64,000 nucleotides of DNA from Streptomyces sp. NBC_00091 (GCF_026343185.1 NZ_JAPEMA010000004.1:1-64000); one strand, 5' to 3'; shown: positions 7,731 through 16,940, numbered from the stretch's first letter. Program-made: numbers and translations. The notes: generated from the sequence alone by a model not told the origin.

Positions 7731-9217
7731 GGCTGTGCTCCTTGTTCGGGCAGGTGGTTGATCGGGTGGTCGTCGGTGGCCCACAGGTACTGGACGGCGT
7801 ACGCGCGCCAGGGCCGCCAGCCGCCCGCGCGGGCGGTCAGTGCGGCGGGCGTGGACGGCAGCCCCAGCCCCTGGGCCGCCCGGCGGACGCCCAGGTCGGA
7901 CGGGAGGAAGGCGTCGGGGTCGCCCAGCGCCCGCATGGCGATGATCTCGGTGGTCCACGGCCCGAAGCCCGGCAGCGCGGCCAGCCGGGCGCGGGCCGCC
8001 TCCCAGTCGCTGTCGATGCCGAGCGGCAGCGAACCGTCGGCCAGGGCCGTGACCAGGGTGGTGAGCGTGCTGCGGCGGCTGCGCGGCATCGACAGCTGCT
8101 CGGGGTCGAGGTCGGCCAGCGCCTGCGGGGAGGGGAAGAGGTGGGTCAGCCCGCCCTGGGGATCCTCGACGGGCTCCCCGTACGCGGCCACGAGCCGGGC
8201 CGCGTGCGTCCGGGCGGCCGCGGTGGACACCTGCTGCCCGAGGACGGCTCGTACGGCGAACTCCGCCGCGTCGACCGTACGGGGAACCCGGCGCCCGGGA
8301 GCCTTGTCCACGAGCGGGGCCAGCAGCGGGTCGGTGCGCAGCTGGCCGTCGACGGCCTCGGGGTCGGCGTCCAGGTCGAGCATCCACCGGCAGCGGCTGA
8401 TGGCGATGGTCAGGTCCCGCAGGTCGGTCAGGGCGAGCCGGCAGCCGATGTGGTCGGGGCCGGGGGTGAGGGCCACGATCCCGGAGCCGTACGGGAGCCG
8501 CAGCGTGCGGCGGTAGGCCCCGTCACGCCATTCCTCGACCCCGGGGACGGCGGTCGCGGCGAGGTGCCCGAAGAGGTTGCTCGGGTTGAGCGGGGCCCGG
8601 TAGGGCAGGCGCAGGCTGATCGTCCCGGGGATCCGGGGTTCGCGCCGCCCGGCCCGCGCCGCGCGCGAGCGCATCTCGCCCGGGGTGAGGGCGAAGACCT
8701 CGCGCACCGTCTCGTTGAAGGTCCGGATGGAGGAGAAGCCGGCCGCGAAGGCGACGTCGCCCATGGGGAGCTCGGAGGTCTCGATGAGCAGCCGGGCGGT
8801 CTGGGCCCGCTGGGCCCGGGCCAGTGCGAGCGGACCGGCCCCCAGCTCGGCGCCGAGCTGCCGCTCCACCTGGCGGGTGGAGTACCCCAGCCGCGTGGCG
8901 AGCCCCGGCACCCCTTCGCGGTCCACGACCCCGTCCTGGATCAGCCGCATGGCGCGGGCGACGGCATCGGCCCGTGCGTTCCACTCGGGGGAGCCGGGGC
9001 TCGTATCCGGCCGGCACCGCTTGCAGGCCCGGTACCCGGCCTGCTGGCAGGCGGCGGCACTGGGCAGGAAGCTCATGTTCTCGACCTTGGGCGGCACGGC
9101 CGGGCAGCTGGGCCGGCAGTAGATGCCGGTCGTCCGGACCGCGGTGAAGAACCACCCGTCGAACCGGGCGTCCTTCGACTGCACGGCCCTGACGCAGCGG
9201 TCGGTGTCGGTGTACAT
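7727..9217 (-). CDS. Ada/AlkA fusion: alkylation-response regulator and DNA-3-methyladenine glycosylase
   Basis: A 496-aa repair protein. Residues 1-75 are an Ada zinc-binding domain with four ligand cysteines (C34, C38, C65, C68); the first of these is the methylphosphotriester acceptor in Ada. Residues ~80-175 are an AraC-type helix-turn-helix (VPGLATRLGYSTRQVERQL, then DVAFAAGFSSIRTFNETVRE). Residues ~190-300 are AlkA N-terminal. Residues ~300-480 are a HhH-GPD glycosylase domain with LPGFGPWTTEIIAMRALG and the catalytic Asp in FLPSDLGV. The protein can therefore sense methylated DNA, activate transcription and excise alkylated bases. It lacks its own Ogt domain, which is the next, coupled gene. 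Start chosen at ATG 9217, giving the usual Ada N-terminus. Confidence 0.95.
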   Translation of the reverse strand: MYTDTDRCVRAVQSKDARFDGWFFTAVRTTGIYCRPSCPAVPPKVENMSFLPSAAACQQAGYRACKRCRPDTSPGSPEWNARADAVARAMRLIQDGVVDREGVPGLATRLGYSTRQVERQLGAELGAGPLALARAQRAQTARLLIETSELPMGDVAFAAGFSSIRTFNETVREVFALTPGEMRSRAARAGRREPRIPGTISLRLPYRAPLNPSNLFGHLAATAVPGVEEWRDGAYRRTLRLPYGSGIVALTPGPDHIGCRLALTDLRDLTIAISRCRWMLDLDADPEAVDGQLRTDPLLAPLVDKAPGRRVPRTVDAAEFAVRAVLGQQVSTAAARTHAARLVAAYGEPVEDPQGGLTHLFPSPQALADLDPEQLSMPRSRRSTLTTLVTALADGSLPLGIDSDWEAARARLAALPGFGPWTTEIIAMRALGDPDAFLPSDLGVRRAAQGLGLPSTPAALTARAGGWRPWRAYAVQYLWATDDHPINHLPEQGAQP

Positions 9218-9422
9218 GGCTCCAGGATCCCGGTCAGGATCACGCCGGGCTGGCGGTTTTCCGACATCAAGCGTAGCGGGGCCGGGGGCCGGGCCGCGGG
9301 CCCGCCGTACCGGGGCACGGTGCGGCCCCCGGCCGGGGCATGGCAGTATTTCGGCCACCCGCCCTGTCCATGGCCTGAAACAGCCCGATATCGACGCCGG
9401 AAACGACCCGGAAGGACCCCGT

Positions 9423-10376
9423 GTGAGACCCGAGGCCATCGTCTGGACCGCCATCTGGCTCCTGTTCCTCGGAGCCTCCCTGGTACTGCTGCGCCGGCAC
9501 TGGCGCGGGGCCGGCCTCGCAAGCCGGCCGGACCTGGACTGGGTGTCCTGGTCCCTGCCCTGGGGGGTGTCCGCCGGACCCGCCCTGCGGCAGGGCATCA
9601 ACCGGGCCGTGCCCGTCATCCTCGGCGGCGTCTGGGTCCTCGCCCTCGGCCTGGGTGCGCGCGGGGCGCTGCCGATGCTCGGGGTCGAGCTGTCCGCCGC
9701 GGCGGGCATCGGGATTCCGGCCACCGCGTTGGGGCTCATGGCGTTCGGGCAGGTGGTGCTCGTACCGGCCGTCGTCCTGTTCAACCGGCCCCGGCTGCTG
9801 GTGGCACCGGGCCTCCGCGGGGAACCGGGGCTGCTGGCCCGATGGCGTTCCGACCGGCGGATGCGCGCCGGGGAGACCGCACCGGCGGGTGTCCGGTCGG
9901 CCGACCGCATGCCCGGTGGCACGGTCGCCGCCATGCTGCTGGGACTGGCCGCCTTCGCGACGCTGGGCAGCCTGTACGCGGCCGACTGGTGGCGCGCCGC
10001 CGCCCTGCACTGGCCGGGCGGCGGTCACGCCTTCGCCGCCTGTCTCGGTCTCGCGGTGCCCGTGCTGGCCGTCGGGGCGTTCTTCGCCGCCGCCCGGGCC
10101 GCCAGCGCGTCCGGGCTCCGCGCCGTCCCGCACTGGCTGCTGACCGGCGCGGTGGCGGCCCCGCTCGCTGTCGCTCTGATGCTGGCCATCCACACGATGC
10201 CCGGACGGCGGGAGGGGACCCGGGGCTGCGGCGACCGCTGCTGGGTCCGGTACTCCTACCCGCACGCCGTGACATGGCAGGTCACCGGCTTCGCCCTGGG
10301 CCTCGTACTCACCGGCCTGCTCGTCTTCGCCCTCCTCCGCCTGACCCCCCGCCGCCCCACCCCCACCCAGGCCTGA
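9423..10376 (+). CDS. Integral membrane protein of unknown function
   Basis: A 317-aa protein with about seven predicted membrane spans, starting VRPEAIVWTAIWLLFLGASL. Spans alternate with Arg-rich loops. The GTG start is preceded by GAAGGACC. One loop near residues 258-272 contains two cysteines (GCGDRCWV). I recognise no transporter or enzyme motif. It stands alone: divergent from ada-alkA and convergent with pssA, from which it is separated by a strong hairpin. Confidence 0.7.
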   Translation: MRPEAIVWTAIWLLFLGASLVLLRRHWRGAGLASRPDLDWVSWSLPWGVSAGPALRQGINRAVPVILGGVWVLALGLGARGALPMLGVELSAAAGIGIPATALGLMAFGQVVLVPAVVLFNRPRLLVAPGLRGEPGLLARWRSDRRMRAGETAPAGVRSADRMPGGTVAAMLLGLAAFATLGSLYAADWWRAAALHWPGGGHAFAACLGLAVPVLAVGAFFAAARAASASGLRAVPHWLLTGAVAAPLAVALMLAIHTMPGRREGTRGCGDRCWVRYSYPHAVTWQVTGFALGLVLTGLLVFALLRLTPRRPTPTQA

Positions 10377-10406
10377 CAGCCCGGCCCGGCGGCGCGTCGG
10401 AAAGGC

Positions 10407-10442
10407 GAAGGCCCCGGGTGCCTGGGGCACCCGGGGCCTTCG
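10407..10442. terminator. Bidirectional hairpin terminator between convergent genes
   Basis: A 16-bp perfect stem: CGAAGGCCCCGGGTGC pairs with its complement across a short loop containing CTGG. It lies 31 bp after the stop of the membrane protein gene and 24 bp after the stop of pssA. There is no long T-run on either side, as is usual for terminators in this genus. Confidence 0.75.
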
Positions 10443-10465
10443 TCGTGTACAGCCGAGCGGCAGCG

Positions 10466-11320
10466 TTACGGCAGCTGCGCCGCGCGCGCCTCGCGCCGGT
10501 TGTGGCGGAACGTGTTCGCGCGACGGGTCGTCGCGAACAGCGGGATGGTCGCCGCGAGAGCGATCTGCAGCGCGCAGCCCGTCTGGAGCAGCAGCTGGCC
10601 GCCCGGGGCGTCGAAGGCCCAGGCCGCCAGCAGGCCCATCGCACCGACGATCCAGCTCAGCATCGCCGCCGCGAGGACACCCCGCGGCTTGGGGTACTCG
10701 ACCCGGCTCACCATCAGCCAGGCCACCCCGATGATCGCCAGCAGGGTCGGGACGAACGGCAGCTCCAGCAGCACGATGGAGACGACCGTCAGCGCCCCGA
10801 AGGGGCTCGGCATGCCCTGGAACATGCCGTCCTTCATCGTCACGCAGCTGAATCTCGCGAGGCGCAGGACCACGGCCAGCAGCACCACGATGGCCGCCAG
10901 CGCCGACATCTTCTGGTGCGCGTCGTCGGCGACCATGCCGTAGACCAGCACGAAGTACGCCGGCGCCAGCCCGAAGCTGATCAGGTCGGACAGGTTGTCC
11001 AGCTCGGCGCCCATCGGCGAGCTGCGCAGCTTGCGGGCCACGATGCCGTCGAAGAGGTCGAAGACCGCCGCGAGCAGCATCAGTATCACCGCGGTCGCCG
11101 CGCTGTGCCGGGCCATGCCCGACTCGCCGCTGCCGGTGAGGTGCGGGATGAGGATTCCGGTGGTGGTGAAGTACACCGCCATGAATCCGCAGGTCGCGTT
11201 GCCGAGGGTGAGGGTGTCCGCTATCGACAGCCGCAGCGAGAGCGGCATGTCGTCCTCGGCGGACTCCTCCTCGGCGGACTCGGGAACCCAGCCGGTGGCA
11301 GGAGTCTCGGGGTCAGTCAC
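10466..11320 (-). CDS. pssA: CDP-diacylglycerol--serine O-phosphatidyltransferase
   Basis: Makes phosphatidylserine from CDP-diacylglycerol and L-serine in the membrane, the first step to phosphatidylethanolamine. The CDP-alcohol phosphatidyltransferase signature D-G-x2-A-R-x8-G-x3-D-x3-D is complete in FDGIVARKLRSSPMGAELDN followed by LSD (~residues 95-117). Several membrane spans follow. The GTG start at 11320 overlaps the psd stop by eight bases; a TTG at 11326 is the alternative. The next step is encoded by the overlapping upstream gene psd, so the two are certainly co-expressed. Confidence 0.92.
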   Translation of the reverse strand: MTDPETPATGWVPESAEEESAEDDMPLSLRLSIADTLTLGNATCGFMAVYFTTTGILIPHLTGSGESGMARHSAATAVILMLLAAVFDLFDGIVARKLRSSPMGAELDNLSDLISFGLAPAYFVLVYGMVADDAHQKMSALAAIVVLLAVVLRLARFSCVTMKDGMFQGMPSPFGALTVVSIVLLELPFVPTLLAIIGVAWLMVSRVEYPKPRGVLAAAMLSWIVGAMGLLAAWAFDAPGGQLLLQTGCALQIALAATIPLFATTRRANTFRHNRREARAAQLP

Positions 11321-11969
11321 GGTCAATTCGGGTCACCCCCGCGGTGGTGGCCTGACCGACCTCGACCGCGACCTCGACGCCCTCCGGGAGGTAGATGTCG
11401 ACGCGCGAGCCGAAGCGGATCAGACCGATGCGTTCGCCCTGCTCCACCTTGGTGCCGGCCGGCAGGTACGGGACGATGCGACGCGCGACGGCGCCGGCGA
11501 TCTGCACCATCTCGATGTCGCCGAGCTCGGTGTCGAAGTGCCAGACAACGCGCTCGTTGTTCTCGCTCTCCTTGTTGAACGCCGGGACGAACCCGCCGGG
11601 GATGTGCTCCACGGACGTCACCGTGCCCGCGAGGGGCGCGCGGTTGACGTGGACGTTCAGCGGGCTCATGAAGATCGCGACGCGGGTACGCCCGTCCTTC
11701 CACGGCATGATGCTCTGCACCACACCGTCGGCGGGCGAGATGACACGGCCCTGGGCGATCTCACGCTCGGGGTCGCGGAAGAACCACAGCATGCCCGCCG
11801 CGAGAGCGGTGGCGGGCACGGCCGCCGCGGCCCAGCGTCCGGACTTGCGGGCCCGGGTGAGGCTGAGCGCCGCGGTGGCGACGGTCGGCAGAAGCCACGG
11901 CGATGCTCCGCGCGCGAGGCGTACGCCGGTAAGGCTGTCGCGGTGTGCAGAGGTTTGGCTGTGGGGCAT
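11313..11969 (-). CDS. psd: Phosphatidylserine decarboxylase proenzyme (short type)
   Basis: Converts phosphatidylserine to phosphatidylethanolamine with a pyruvoyl cofactor made by self-cleavage. The 218-aa product is of the short class. It has an N-terminal membrane segment, the ISPADGVVQSI stretch, the metal/substrate motif FMSPLNVHVNR (~residues 97-107), and the C-terminal LIRFGSRVDIYLP, where cleavage before the serine of FGS would generate the pyruvoyl group. ATG 11969 was chosen over an in-frame start 12 codons upstream because it gives the usual MPHSQ-type beginning. It precedes pssA in an overlapping pair and follows the ethylmalonyl-CoA operon on the same strand after a hairpin. Confidence 0.93.
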   Translation of the reverse strand: MPHSQTSAHRDSLTGVRLARGASPWLLPTVATAALSLTRARKSGRWAAAAVPATALAAGMLWFFRDPEREIAQGRVISPADGVVQSIMPWKDGRTRVAIFMSPLNVHVNRAPLAGTVTSVEHIPGGFVPAFNKESENNERVVWHFDTELGDIEMVQIAGAVARRIVPYLPAGTKVEQGERIGLIRFGSRVDIYLPEGVEVAVEVGQATTAGVTRIDRD

Positions 11970-12117
11970 GGATGACCTTCGTAGCGGGTGATTGCCGCGC
12001 CGCAAACGGGGGGACGGGACGGCGGCTTTACTGGAATGCTATCGGTTGCGCGCAACAACTGGGCAAGCCAGAAGCCGAGTCGATGGCCGTCAGCCAGTGA
12101 CTGCCAGTGACCCTTCC

Positions 12118-12144
12118 GCGGTGGATCATCGGATGATCCACCGC
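12118..12144. terminator. Hairpin terminator after the ethylmalonyl-CoA operon
   Basis: GCGGTGGATCATC is followed after one base by its perfect complement GATGATCCACCGC: 13 paired bases on paper, a few fewer once a real loop is allowed. It lies 11 bp past the stop of the acyl-CoA dehydrogenase gene and about 150 bp before the psd start. On the plus strand it is followed by AAAA. It probably separates the two transcription units. Confidence 0.65.
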
Positions 12145-12155
12145 AAAAGGGACAT

Positions 12156-13361
12156 TCAGCCCTGGAGTCGGTACTCCTCGAGCAGGCGTCGCCCGATGAT
12201 CATTTTCTGGATCTCGGCGGTTCCTTCACCGATCAGCAGCATCGGCGCCTCGCGGTAGAGGCGCTCGATCTCGTACTCCTTCGAGAAGCCGTAGCCGCCG
12301 TGGATGCGGAAGGCATCCTCGACGACCTCCTTGCAGTATTCGGACGCGAGGTACTTCGCCATCCCGGCTTCCAGGTCGTTTCGTTCCCCAGAGTCCTTTT
12401 TGCGTGCCGCGTTCACCATCATCGCATGGGCGGCTTCGACCTTGGTAGCCATCTCGGCCAGCTTGAACTGGATGGCCTGGTGCTCGGCGATCGCCTTGCC
12501 GAAAGTGTGACGTTGCTGGGCATACGAGACACCCAGCTCGAACGCACGCTGTGCGACACCGCAGCCACGTGCCGCCACGTTGACGCGGCCGACCTCGACG
12601 CCGTCCATCATTTGGTAAAATCCTCGGCCCGTCTGGCCTCCGAGGACCCGATCGGCCGGAATGCGCAGTCCGTCCATGATGAGCTCGGTCGTGTCGACGC
12701 CCTTGTAGCCCATCTTGTCGATCTTGCCCGGGATGGTCAGGCCCGGACGGACCTCACCGAAGCCCGGCTCCTTCTCGACGAGGAAGGTGGTCATCGACTT
12801 GTGGGGCGCCGTGCCCTCGGGGTGTCCTTCGTCACTCCGGACCAGAACGGCCACCAGGGTCGAGGAGCCGCCGTTCGTCAGCCACATCTTCTGGCCGTTC
12901 AGGACGTACTCGTCCCCGTCCTTCACCGCCTTGGACGTGATGGCCGACACGTCGGAGCCCAGGCCCGGCTCGGACATCGAGAACGCGCCGCGCACCTCGC
13001 CCAGGGCCATCCGCGGAAGGAAGTAGTCCTTCTGCTCCTGCGTGCCGTGCTGCTTGAGCATGTACGCCACGATGAAGTGGGTGTTGATGATGCCCGAAAC
13101 GGACATCCAGCCGCGCGCTATCTCCTCGACGCACAGCGCGTAGGTGAGCAGCGACTCACCCAGACCGCCGTACTCCTCGGGAATCATCAGGCCGAAGAGC
13201 CCGAGCTCCTTGAGGCCGTCGACGATCTGCTGCGGGTACTCGTCGCGGTGCTCCAGCTCGGTCGCGACCGGGATGATCTCCTTGTCGACGAACTCCCGGA
13301 CGGTCTTGAGGATCTCCCGCTGGACGTCCGTGAGCCCGGCGGTCTGGGCGAGTCGTGCCAT
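12156..13361 (-). CDS. Acyl-CoA dehydrogenase, probable methylsuccinyl-CoA dehydrogenase
   Basis: A 401-aa flavoprotein of the acyl-CoA dehydrogenase family. The FAD/substrate signatures are AFSMSEPGLGSDVSAI (~residue 125) and WLTNGG, then MDGVEVGRVNVAARGCGVAQ, and the C-terminal RLYREAPMLLIGEGTAEIQ carrying the catalytic-base glutamate. As the last gene of the ccr-ecm-mcl-MaoC cluster it most likely oxidises methylsuccinyl-CoA to mesaconyl-CoA. Characterised proteobacterial methylsuccinyl-CoA dehydrogenases are longer (about 550 aa), so the assignment rests on context. It starts two bases upstream of the MaoC stop. Confidence 0.85.
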   Translation of the reverse strand: MARLAQTAGLTDVQREILKTVREFVDKEIIPVATELEHRDEYPQQIVDGLKELGLFGLMIPEEYGGLGESLLTYALCVEEIARGWMSVSGIINTHFIVAYMLKQHGTQEQKDYFLPRMALGEVRGAFSMSEPGLGSDVSAITSKAVKDGDEYVLNGQKMWLTNGGSSTLVAVLVRSDEGHPEGTAPHKSMTTFLVEKEPGFGEVRPGLTIPGKIDKMGYKGVDTTELIMDGLRIPADRVLGGQTGRGFYQMMDGVEVGRVNVAARGCGVAQRAFELGVSYAQQRHTFGKAIAEHQAIQFKLAEMATKVEAAHAMMVNAARKKDSGERNDLEAGMAKYLASEYCKEVVEDAFRIHGGYGFSKEYEIERLYREAPMLLIGEGTAEIQKMIIGRRLLEEYRLQG

Positions 13362-13363
13362 GG

Positions 13364-13876
13364 CTACTTCCCCTGTTCCTTCAGCTGAGGCCGGCCGGGC
13401 TGCTCGCCGCCGCGCGCCTTGATGTACGTCTCGGTCGGGACCATCACCTTGCGCCGGAAGACGCAGACGAGGGTGCCGTCCTGCTTGTAGCCCTTGGTCT
13501 CCACGTAGACGATCCCGCGGTCGTCCTTGGACTTCGACGGGGTCTTGTCCAGGACCGTGGTCTCGCCGTAGAGCGTGTCGCCGTGGAAGGTCGGCGCCAC
13601 GTGCCGCAGGGACTCGATCTCCAGGTTGGCGATGGCCTTCCCGGAGACGTCCGGCACGGACATGCCGAGCAGCAGCGAGTAGATGTAGTTGCCCACGACC
13701 ACGTTCTTGCCGAAGTCGGTCGTGTTCTCCGCGTAGTTGCTGTCCATGTGGAGCGGGTGGTGGTTCATGGTCAGCAGACAGAAGAGGTGGTCGTCGTACT
13801 CCGTGACCGTCTTTCCGGGCCAGTGCTTGTAGACCGCCCCGACCTCGAACTCTTCGTAAGTGCGTCCGAACTGCAT
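13364..13876 (-). CDS. MaoC-like hotdog dehydratase, probable mesaconyl-CoA hydratase
   Basis: A 170-aa single-hotdog protein. The hydratase-2 region reads LTMNHHPLHMDSNYAE (~residues 34-49). The His of the catalytic pair is kept, but the Asp of the usual GDxNPLH motif is Asn, as I would expect only in a distinct MaoC subgroup. Position in the cluster suggests hydration of mesaconyl-CoA to beta-methylmalyl-CoA. Proteobacterial mesaconyl-CoA hydratase is a double-hotdog protein about twice as long. It lies five bases from the mcl-like gene and two from the dehydrogenase, in one operon. Confidence 0.82.
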   Translation of the reverse strand: MQFGRTYEEFEVGAVYKHWPGKTVTEYDDHLFCLLTMNHHPLHMDSNYAENTTDFGKNVVVGNYIYSLLLGMSVPDVSGKAIANLEIESLRHVAPTFHGDTLYGETTVLDKTPSKSKDDRGIVYVETKGYKQDGTLVCVFRRKVMVPTETYIKARGGEQPGRPQLKEQGK

Positions 13877-13881
13877 GCTGC

Positions 13882-14874
13882 TCAGGCCTCCGCCGTCTTC
13901 TCGGTCGAGGGGTGTTCGAACTTGGTGGTGCGCTGCATGCCCGCGGCCCGGCCCTTGCCGGCGATGACCAGGGCCATCTTGCGGCTGGCCTCGTCGATCA
14001 TCTCGTCGCCGAGCATCGCGGAGCCCTTCTTGCCGCCGGCCTCCGAGGTGCACCAGTCGTAGGCGTCGAGGATCAGCTCGGAGTGGTCGTAGTCCTCCTG
14101 CGAGGGGGAGAAGACCTCGTTGGCCGCGTCGACCTGGCCCGGGTGCAGCACCCACTTGCCGTCGAAGCCGAGGGCCGCGGCGCGCCCGGCGACCTCGCGG
14201 TAGGCGTCCACGTCGCGGATCTGGAGGAAGGGGCCGTCGATCGCCTGGAGGTTGTGCATGCGGGCCGCCATCAGGATCCGCATCAGGATGTAGTGGTAGG
14301 CGTCCGCCGGGTAGCCGGGCGGCTGCATGCCCACGACCAGGGACTTCATGTTGATCGAGGCCATGAAGTCGGCCGGGCCGAAGATGATGGTCTCCAGCCG
14401 GGGCGAGGCGGCGGCGATCTCGTCGACGTTGACCAGGCCCTTGGCGTTCTCGATCTGCGCCTCGATGCCGATCTTGCCGACCTCGAAGCCCATGGTCTTC
14501 TCGATCTGGGTCAGCAGGAGGTCCAGGGCCACGACCTGCTGGGCGTCCTGGACCTTCGGCAGCATGATGCAGTCGAGGTTCTGGCCCGCGCCCTCGACGA
14601 CCGTGATGACATCGCGGTACGTCCAGTGCGTGGTCCAGTCGTTGACGCGCACGACCCGGGTCTTGCCCGTCCAGTCGCCGTTGTTCAGCGCGTCCACGAT
14701 CGTGTGGCGGGCGCCTTCCTTGGCGAGCGGGGCGCAGGCGTCCTCCAGGTCCAGGAAGACCTGGTCGGCCGGCAGACCCTGGGCCTTCTCCAGGAACCGC
14801 GGGTTCGAGCCCGGCACCGCGAGGCAGGAGCGGCGCGGCCGGAGCCGGTTGACCGGGGAAGAGGGCGTGGTCAT
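13882..14874 (-). CDS. CitE/malyl-CoA lyase family, probable beta-methylmalyl-CoA lyase
   Basis: A 330-aa HpcH/HpaI-CitE-fold protein. Motifs: RRSCLAVPGSNPRFLEKA at the N-terminus; VFLDLEDACAPLAKEGAR, whose acidic residues help bind CoA-ester/Mg; IMLPKV; IEAQIENAKGL with the Mg-binding Glu; and IIFGPADFMASI with the second Mg ligand Asp. In this pathway it cleaves beta-methylmalyl-CoA to glyoxylate and propionyl-CoA. The ATG start overlaps the ecm stop by four bases (ATGA). Glyoxylate made here could be condensed to malate or reduced to glycerate, the substrate of the kinase at 532-1680. Confidence 0.88.
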   Translation of the reverse strand: MTTPSSPVNRLRPRRSCLAVPGSNPRFLEKAQGLPADQVFLDLEDACAPLAKEGARHTIVDALNNGDWTGKTRVVRVNDWTTHWTYRDVITVVEGAGQNLDCIMLPKVQDAQQVVALDLLLTQIEKTMGFEVGKIGIEAQIENAKGLVNVDEIAAASPRLETIIFGPADFMASINMKSLVVGMQPPGYPADAYHYILMRILMAARMHNLQAIDGPFLQIRDVDAYREVAGRAAALGFDGKWVLHPGQVDAANEVFSPSQEDYDHSELILDAYDWCTSEAGGKKGSAMLGDEMIDEASRKMALVIAGKGRAAGMQRTTKFEHPSTEKTAEA

Positions 14875-16940
14875 GCGGGGACCTCCGTGCTTTCAGCGAT
14901 GTTGAGAGGGTGGAGCTTGTTGGCCTTGCGGATCTCGTCGACGATACGGCCGATGATCTCCGTGATGCCGAAGTCCTTGGGGGTGAACACGGCGGCCACC
15001 CCGGCGGCCTTCAGCGTCACTGCGTCGGCGTTGGGAATGATGCCTCCGACGATGACGGGGATGTCGCCCGCCCCCGCCGTGCGCAGGCGTTCCAGGACGT
15101 CCGGGACGAGCGCGCAGTGCGAACCGGACAGGATGGACAGTCCCACGCAGTGCACGTCCTCGGCCAGAGCCGCGGAGGAGATCTCCTCGGGTGTCAGCCG
15201 GATGCCCTGGTAGACCACCTCGAAGCCGGCGTCGCGGGCGCGGACGGCGATCTGCTCGGCACCGTTGGAGTGCCCGTCCAGGCCCGGCTTGCCGACCAGC
15301 AGGCGCAGCCGGCCGGAGCCCAGCTCGTCCGCCGTGCGGGCGACCTTCTCGCGGACCAGGGCCATCGGCGTGCCCTCCTCGGCGGTGACCGCGACCGGGG
15401 CCGAGGAGACCCCGGTCGGGGCGCGGAACTCGCCGAAGACCTCGCGCAGCGCGCTCGACCACTCGCCGGTGGTGACACCGGCCCGGGCGCACTCCAGGGT
15501 GGCCTCCATCAGGTTCTCGGTCCCGGCCGCGGCCTCCTTGAGGCGCTCCAGGGCCTGCTGGGTGGTGGGGAAGACGAAGGGATCGCCGTTCCCCTGCCGT
15601 TCCGAGGACTCCTGCCGCTCGGCCCGCCAGCGGCCGATGCGCTCGACGGTGAGCGCCTCCACCGCGGCGTCGACGGTCATGATGGCGCCGTCGAGGTCGG
15701 CGGTGAGCGGGTTCTCCTCCGTCTGCTGGAAGCAGTTCACCCCGACGATCTTGTCCTCGCCGGACTCGATCCGGGCACGGCGCTCGGCGTGCGAGGAGAC
15801 CAGCTGGGACTTCAGGTAGCCGGACTCGACGGCGGCCATCGCGCCGCCCATCTCCTGGATCCGGTCGATCTCGGCCAGGCAGTCGGCGACCAGGGAGTCG
15901 ACCTTGGCCTCGATGACGTGGGATCCGGCGAAGATGTCCTCGTACTCCAGCAGGTCGCTCTCGTGGGCGAGGACCTGCTGGATGCGCAGCGACCACTGCT
16001 GGTCCCAGGGCCGGGGCAGACCCAGCGCCTCGTTCCAGGCGGGCAGCTGCACGGCGCGGGCCCGGGCGTCCTTGGAGAGGGTGACGGCCAGCATCTCCAG
16101 CACGATCCGCTGGACGTTGTTCTCCGGCTGCGCCTCGGTCAGGCCGAGGGAGTTGACCTGGACGCCGTAGCGGAAGCGGCGCTGCTTGTCGTTCTCGATG
16201 CCGTAGCGTTCGCGCGTGACCTTGTCCCAGATGCGGCCGAAGGCGCGCATCTTGCACATCTCCTCGACGAAGCGGACGCCCGCGTTCACGAAGAAGGAGA
16301 TACGGGCGACCACCTCACCGAAACGTTCCGGCGGAACCTGGCCCGAGTCGCGCACCGAGTCCAGCACGGCGATCGCGGTGGACATCGCGTACGAGATCTC
16401 CTGGACCGGGGTGGCCCCCGCCTCCTGGAGGTGGTACGAGCAGATGTTGATCGGGTTCCACTTCGGGATGTGGCTGACCGTGTACGCGATCATGTCCGTC
16501 GTCAGGCGGAGCGAGGGCCCGGGCGGGAAGACGTGCGTCCCGCGCGAGAGGTACTCCTTGACGATGTCGTTCTGGGTGGTGCCCTGGAGCTGGGAGATGT
16601 CCGCTCCCTGCTCCTCGGCGGCCACCTGGTAGAGCGCCAGCAGCCACATGGCGGTGGCGTTGATCGTCATCGAGGTGTTCATCTGTTCCAGGGGTATGTC
16701 CTGGAACAGCCGCCGCATGTCGCCCAGATGGGAGACCGGGACCCCGACCCGGCCCACCTCGCCGCGGGCGAGGATGTGGTCGGGGTCGTAGCCGGTCTGC
16801 GTCGGGAGGTCGAACGCGACCGACAGGCCGGTCTGGCCCTTGGCGAGGTTGCGGCGGTACAGCTCGTTGGACGCCTCGGCCGTGGAGTGGCCGGCGTACG
16901 TCCGCATGAGCCACGGACGGTCCTTCTGGCGCTCTGTCAT
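14871..16940 (-). CDS. meaA: Ethylmalonyl-CoA mutase (MeaA-type, B12-dependent)
   Basis: A coenzyme-B12 mutase of 689 aa converting ethylmalonyl-CoA to methylsuccinyl-CoA. The large substrate domain begins WLMRTYAGHSTAEASNELYR and continues through AFDLPTQTGYDPDH and TTQNDIVKEYLSRGTHVFPP. The C-terminal B12 domain (~555-689) has the base-off signature DGHSNG, with His supplying the lower cobalt ligand, then VVYQGIRLTPEEI and VVGG. The small and large parts are fused, as in MeaA and unlike heterodimeric methylmalonyl-CoA mutase. It is 31 bp after ccr, and its stop overlaps the start of the lyase gene. Confidence 0.93.
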   Translation of the reverse strand: MTERQKDRPWLMRTYAGHSTAEASNELYRRNLAKGQTGLSVAFDLPTQTGYDPDHILARGEVGRVGVPVSHLGDMRRLFQDIPLEQMNTSMTINATAMWLLALYQVAAEEQGADISQLQGTTQNDIVKEYLSRGTHVFPPGPSLRLTTDMIAYTVSHIPKWNPINICSYHLQEAGATPVQEISYAMSTAIAVLDSVRDSGQVPPERFGEVVARISFFVNAGVRFVEEMCKMRAFGRIWDKVTRERYGIENDKQRRFRYGVQVNSLGLTEAQPENNVQRIVLEMLAVTLSKDARARAVQLPAWNEALGLPRPWDQQWSLRIQQVLAHESDLLEYEDIFAGSHVIEAKVDSLVADCLAEIDRIQEMGGAMAAVESGYLKSQLVSSHAERRARIESGEDKIVGVNCFQQTEENPLTADLDGAIMTVDAAVEALTVERIGRWRAERQESSERQGNGDPFVFPTTQQALERLKEAAAGTENLMEATLECARAGVTTGEWSSALREVFGEFRAPTGVSSAPVAVTAEEGTPMALVREKVARTADELGSGRLRLLVGKPGLDGHSNGAEQIAVRARDAGFEVVYQGIRLTPEEISSAALAEDVHCVGLSILSGSHCALVPDVLERLRTAGAGDIPVIVGGIIPNADAVTLKAAGVAAVFTPKDFGITEIIGRIVDEIRKANKLHPLNIAESTEVPA

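Noticed and set aside
7742-11578. A plus-strand open frame of more than 1200 codons
   Set aside because: It runs antisense across ada-alkA, into pssA and through unrelated genes; its Arg/Gly/Pro-rich translation is the usual shadow of high third-position GC.
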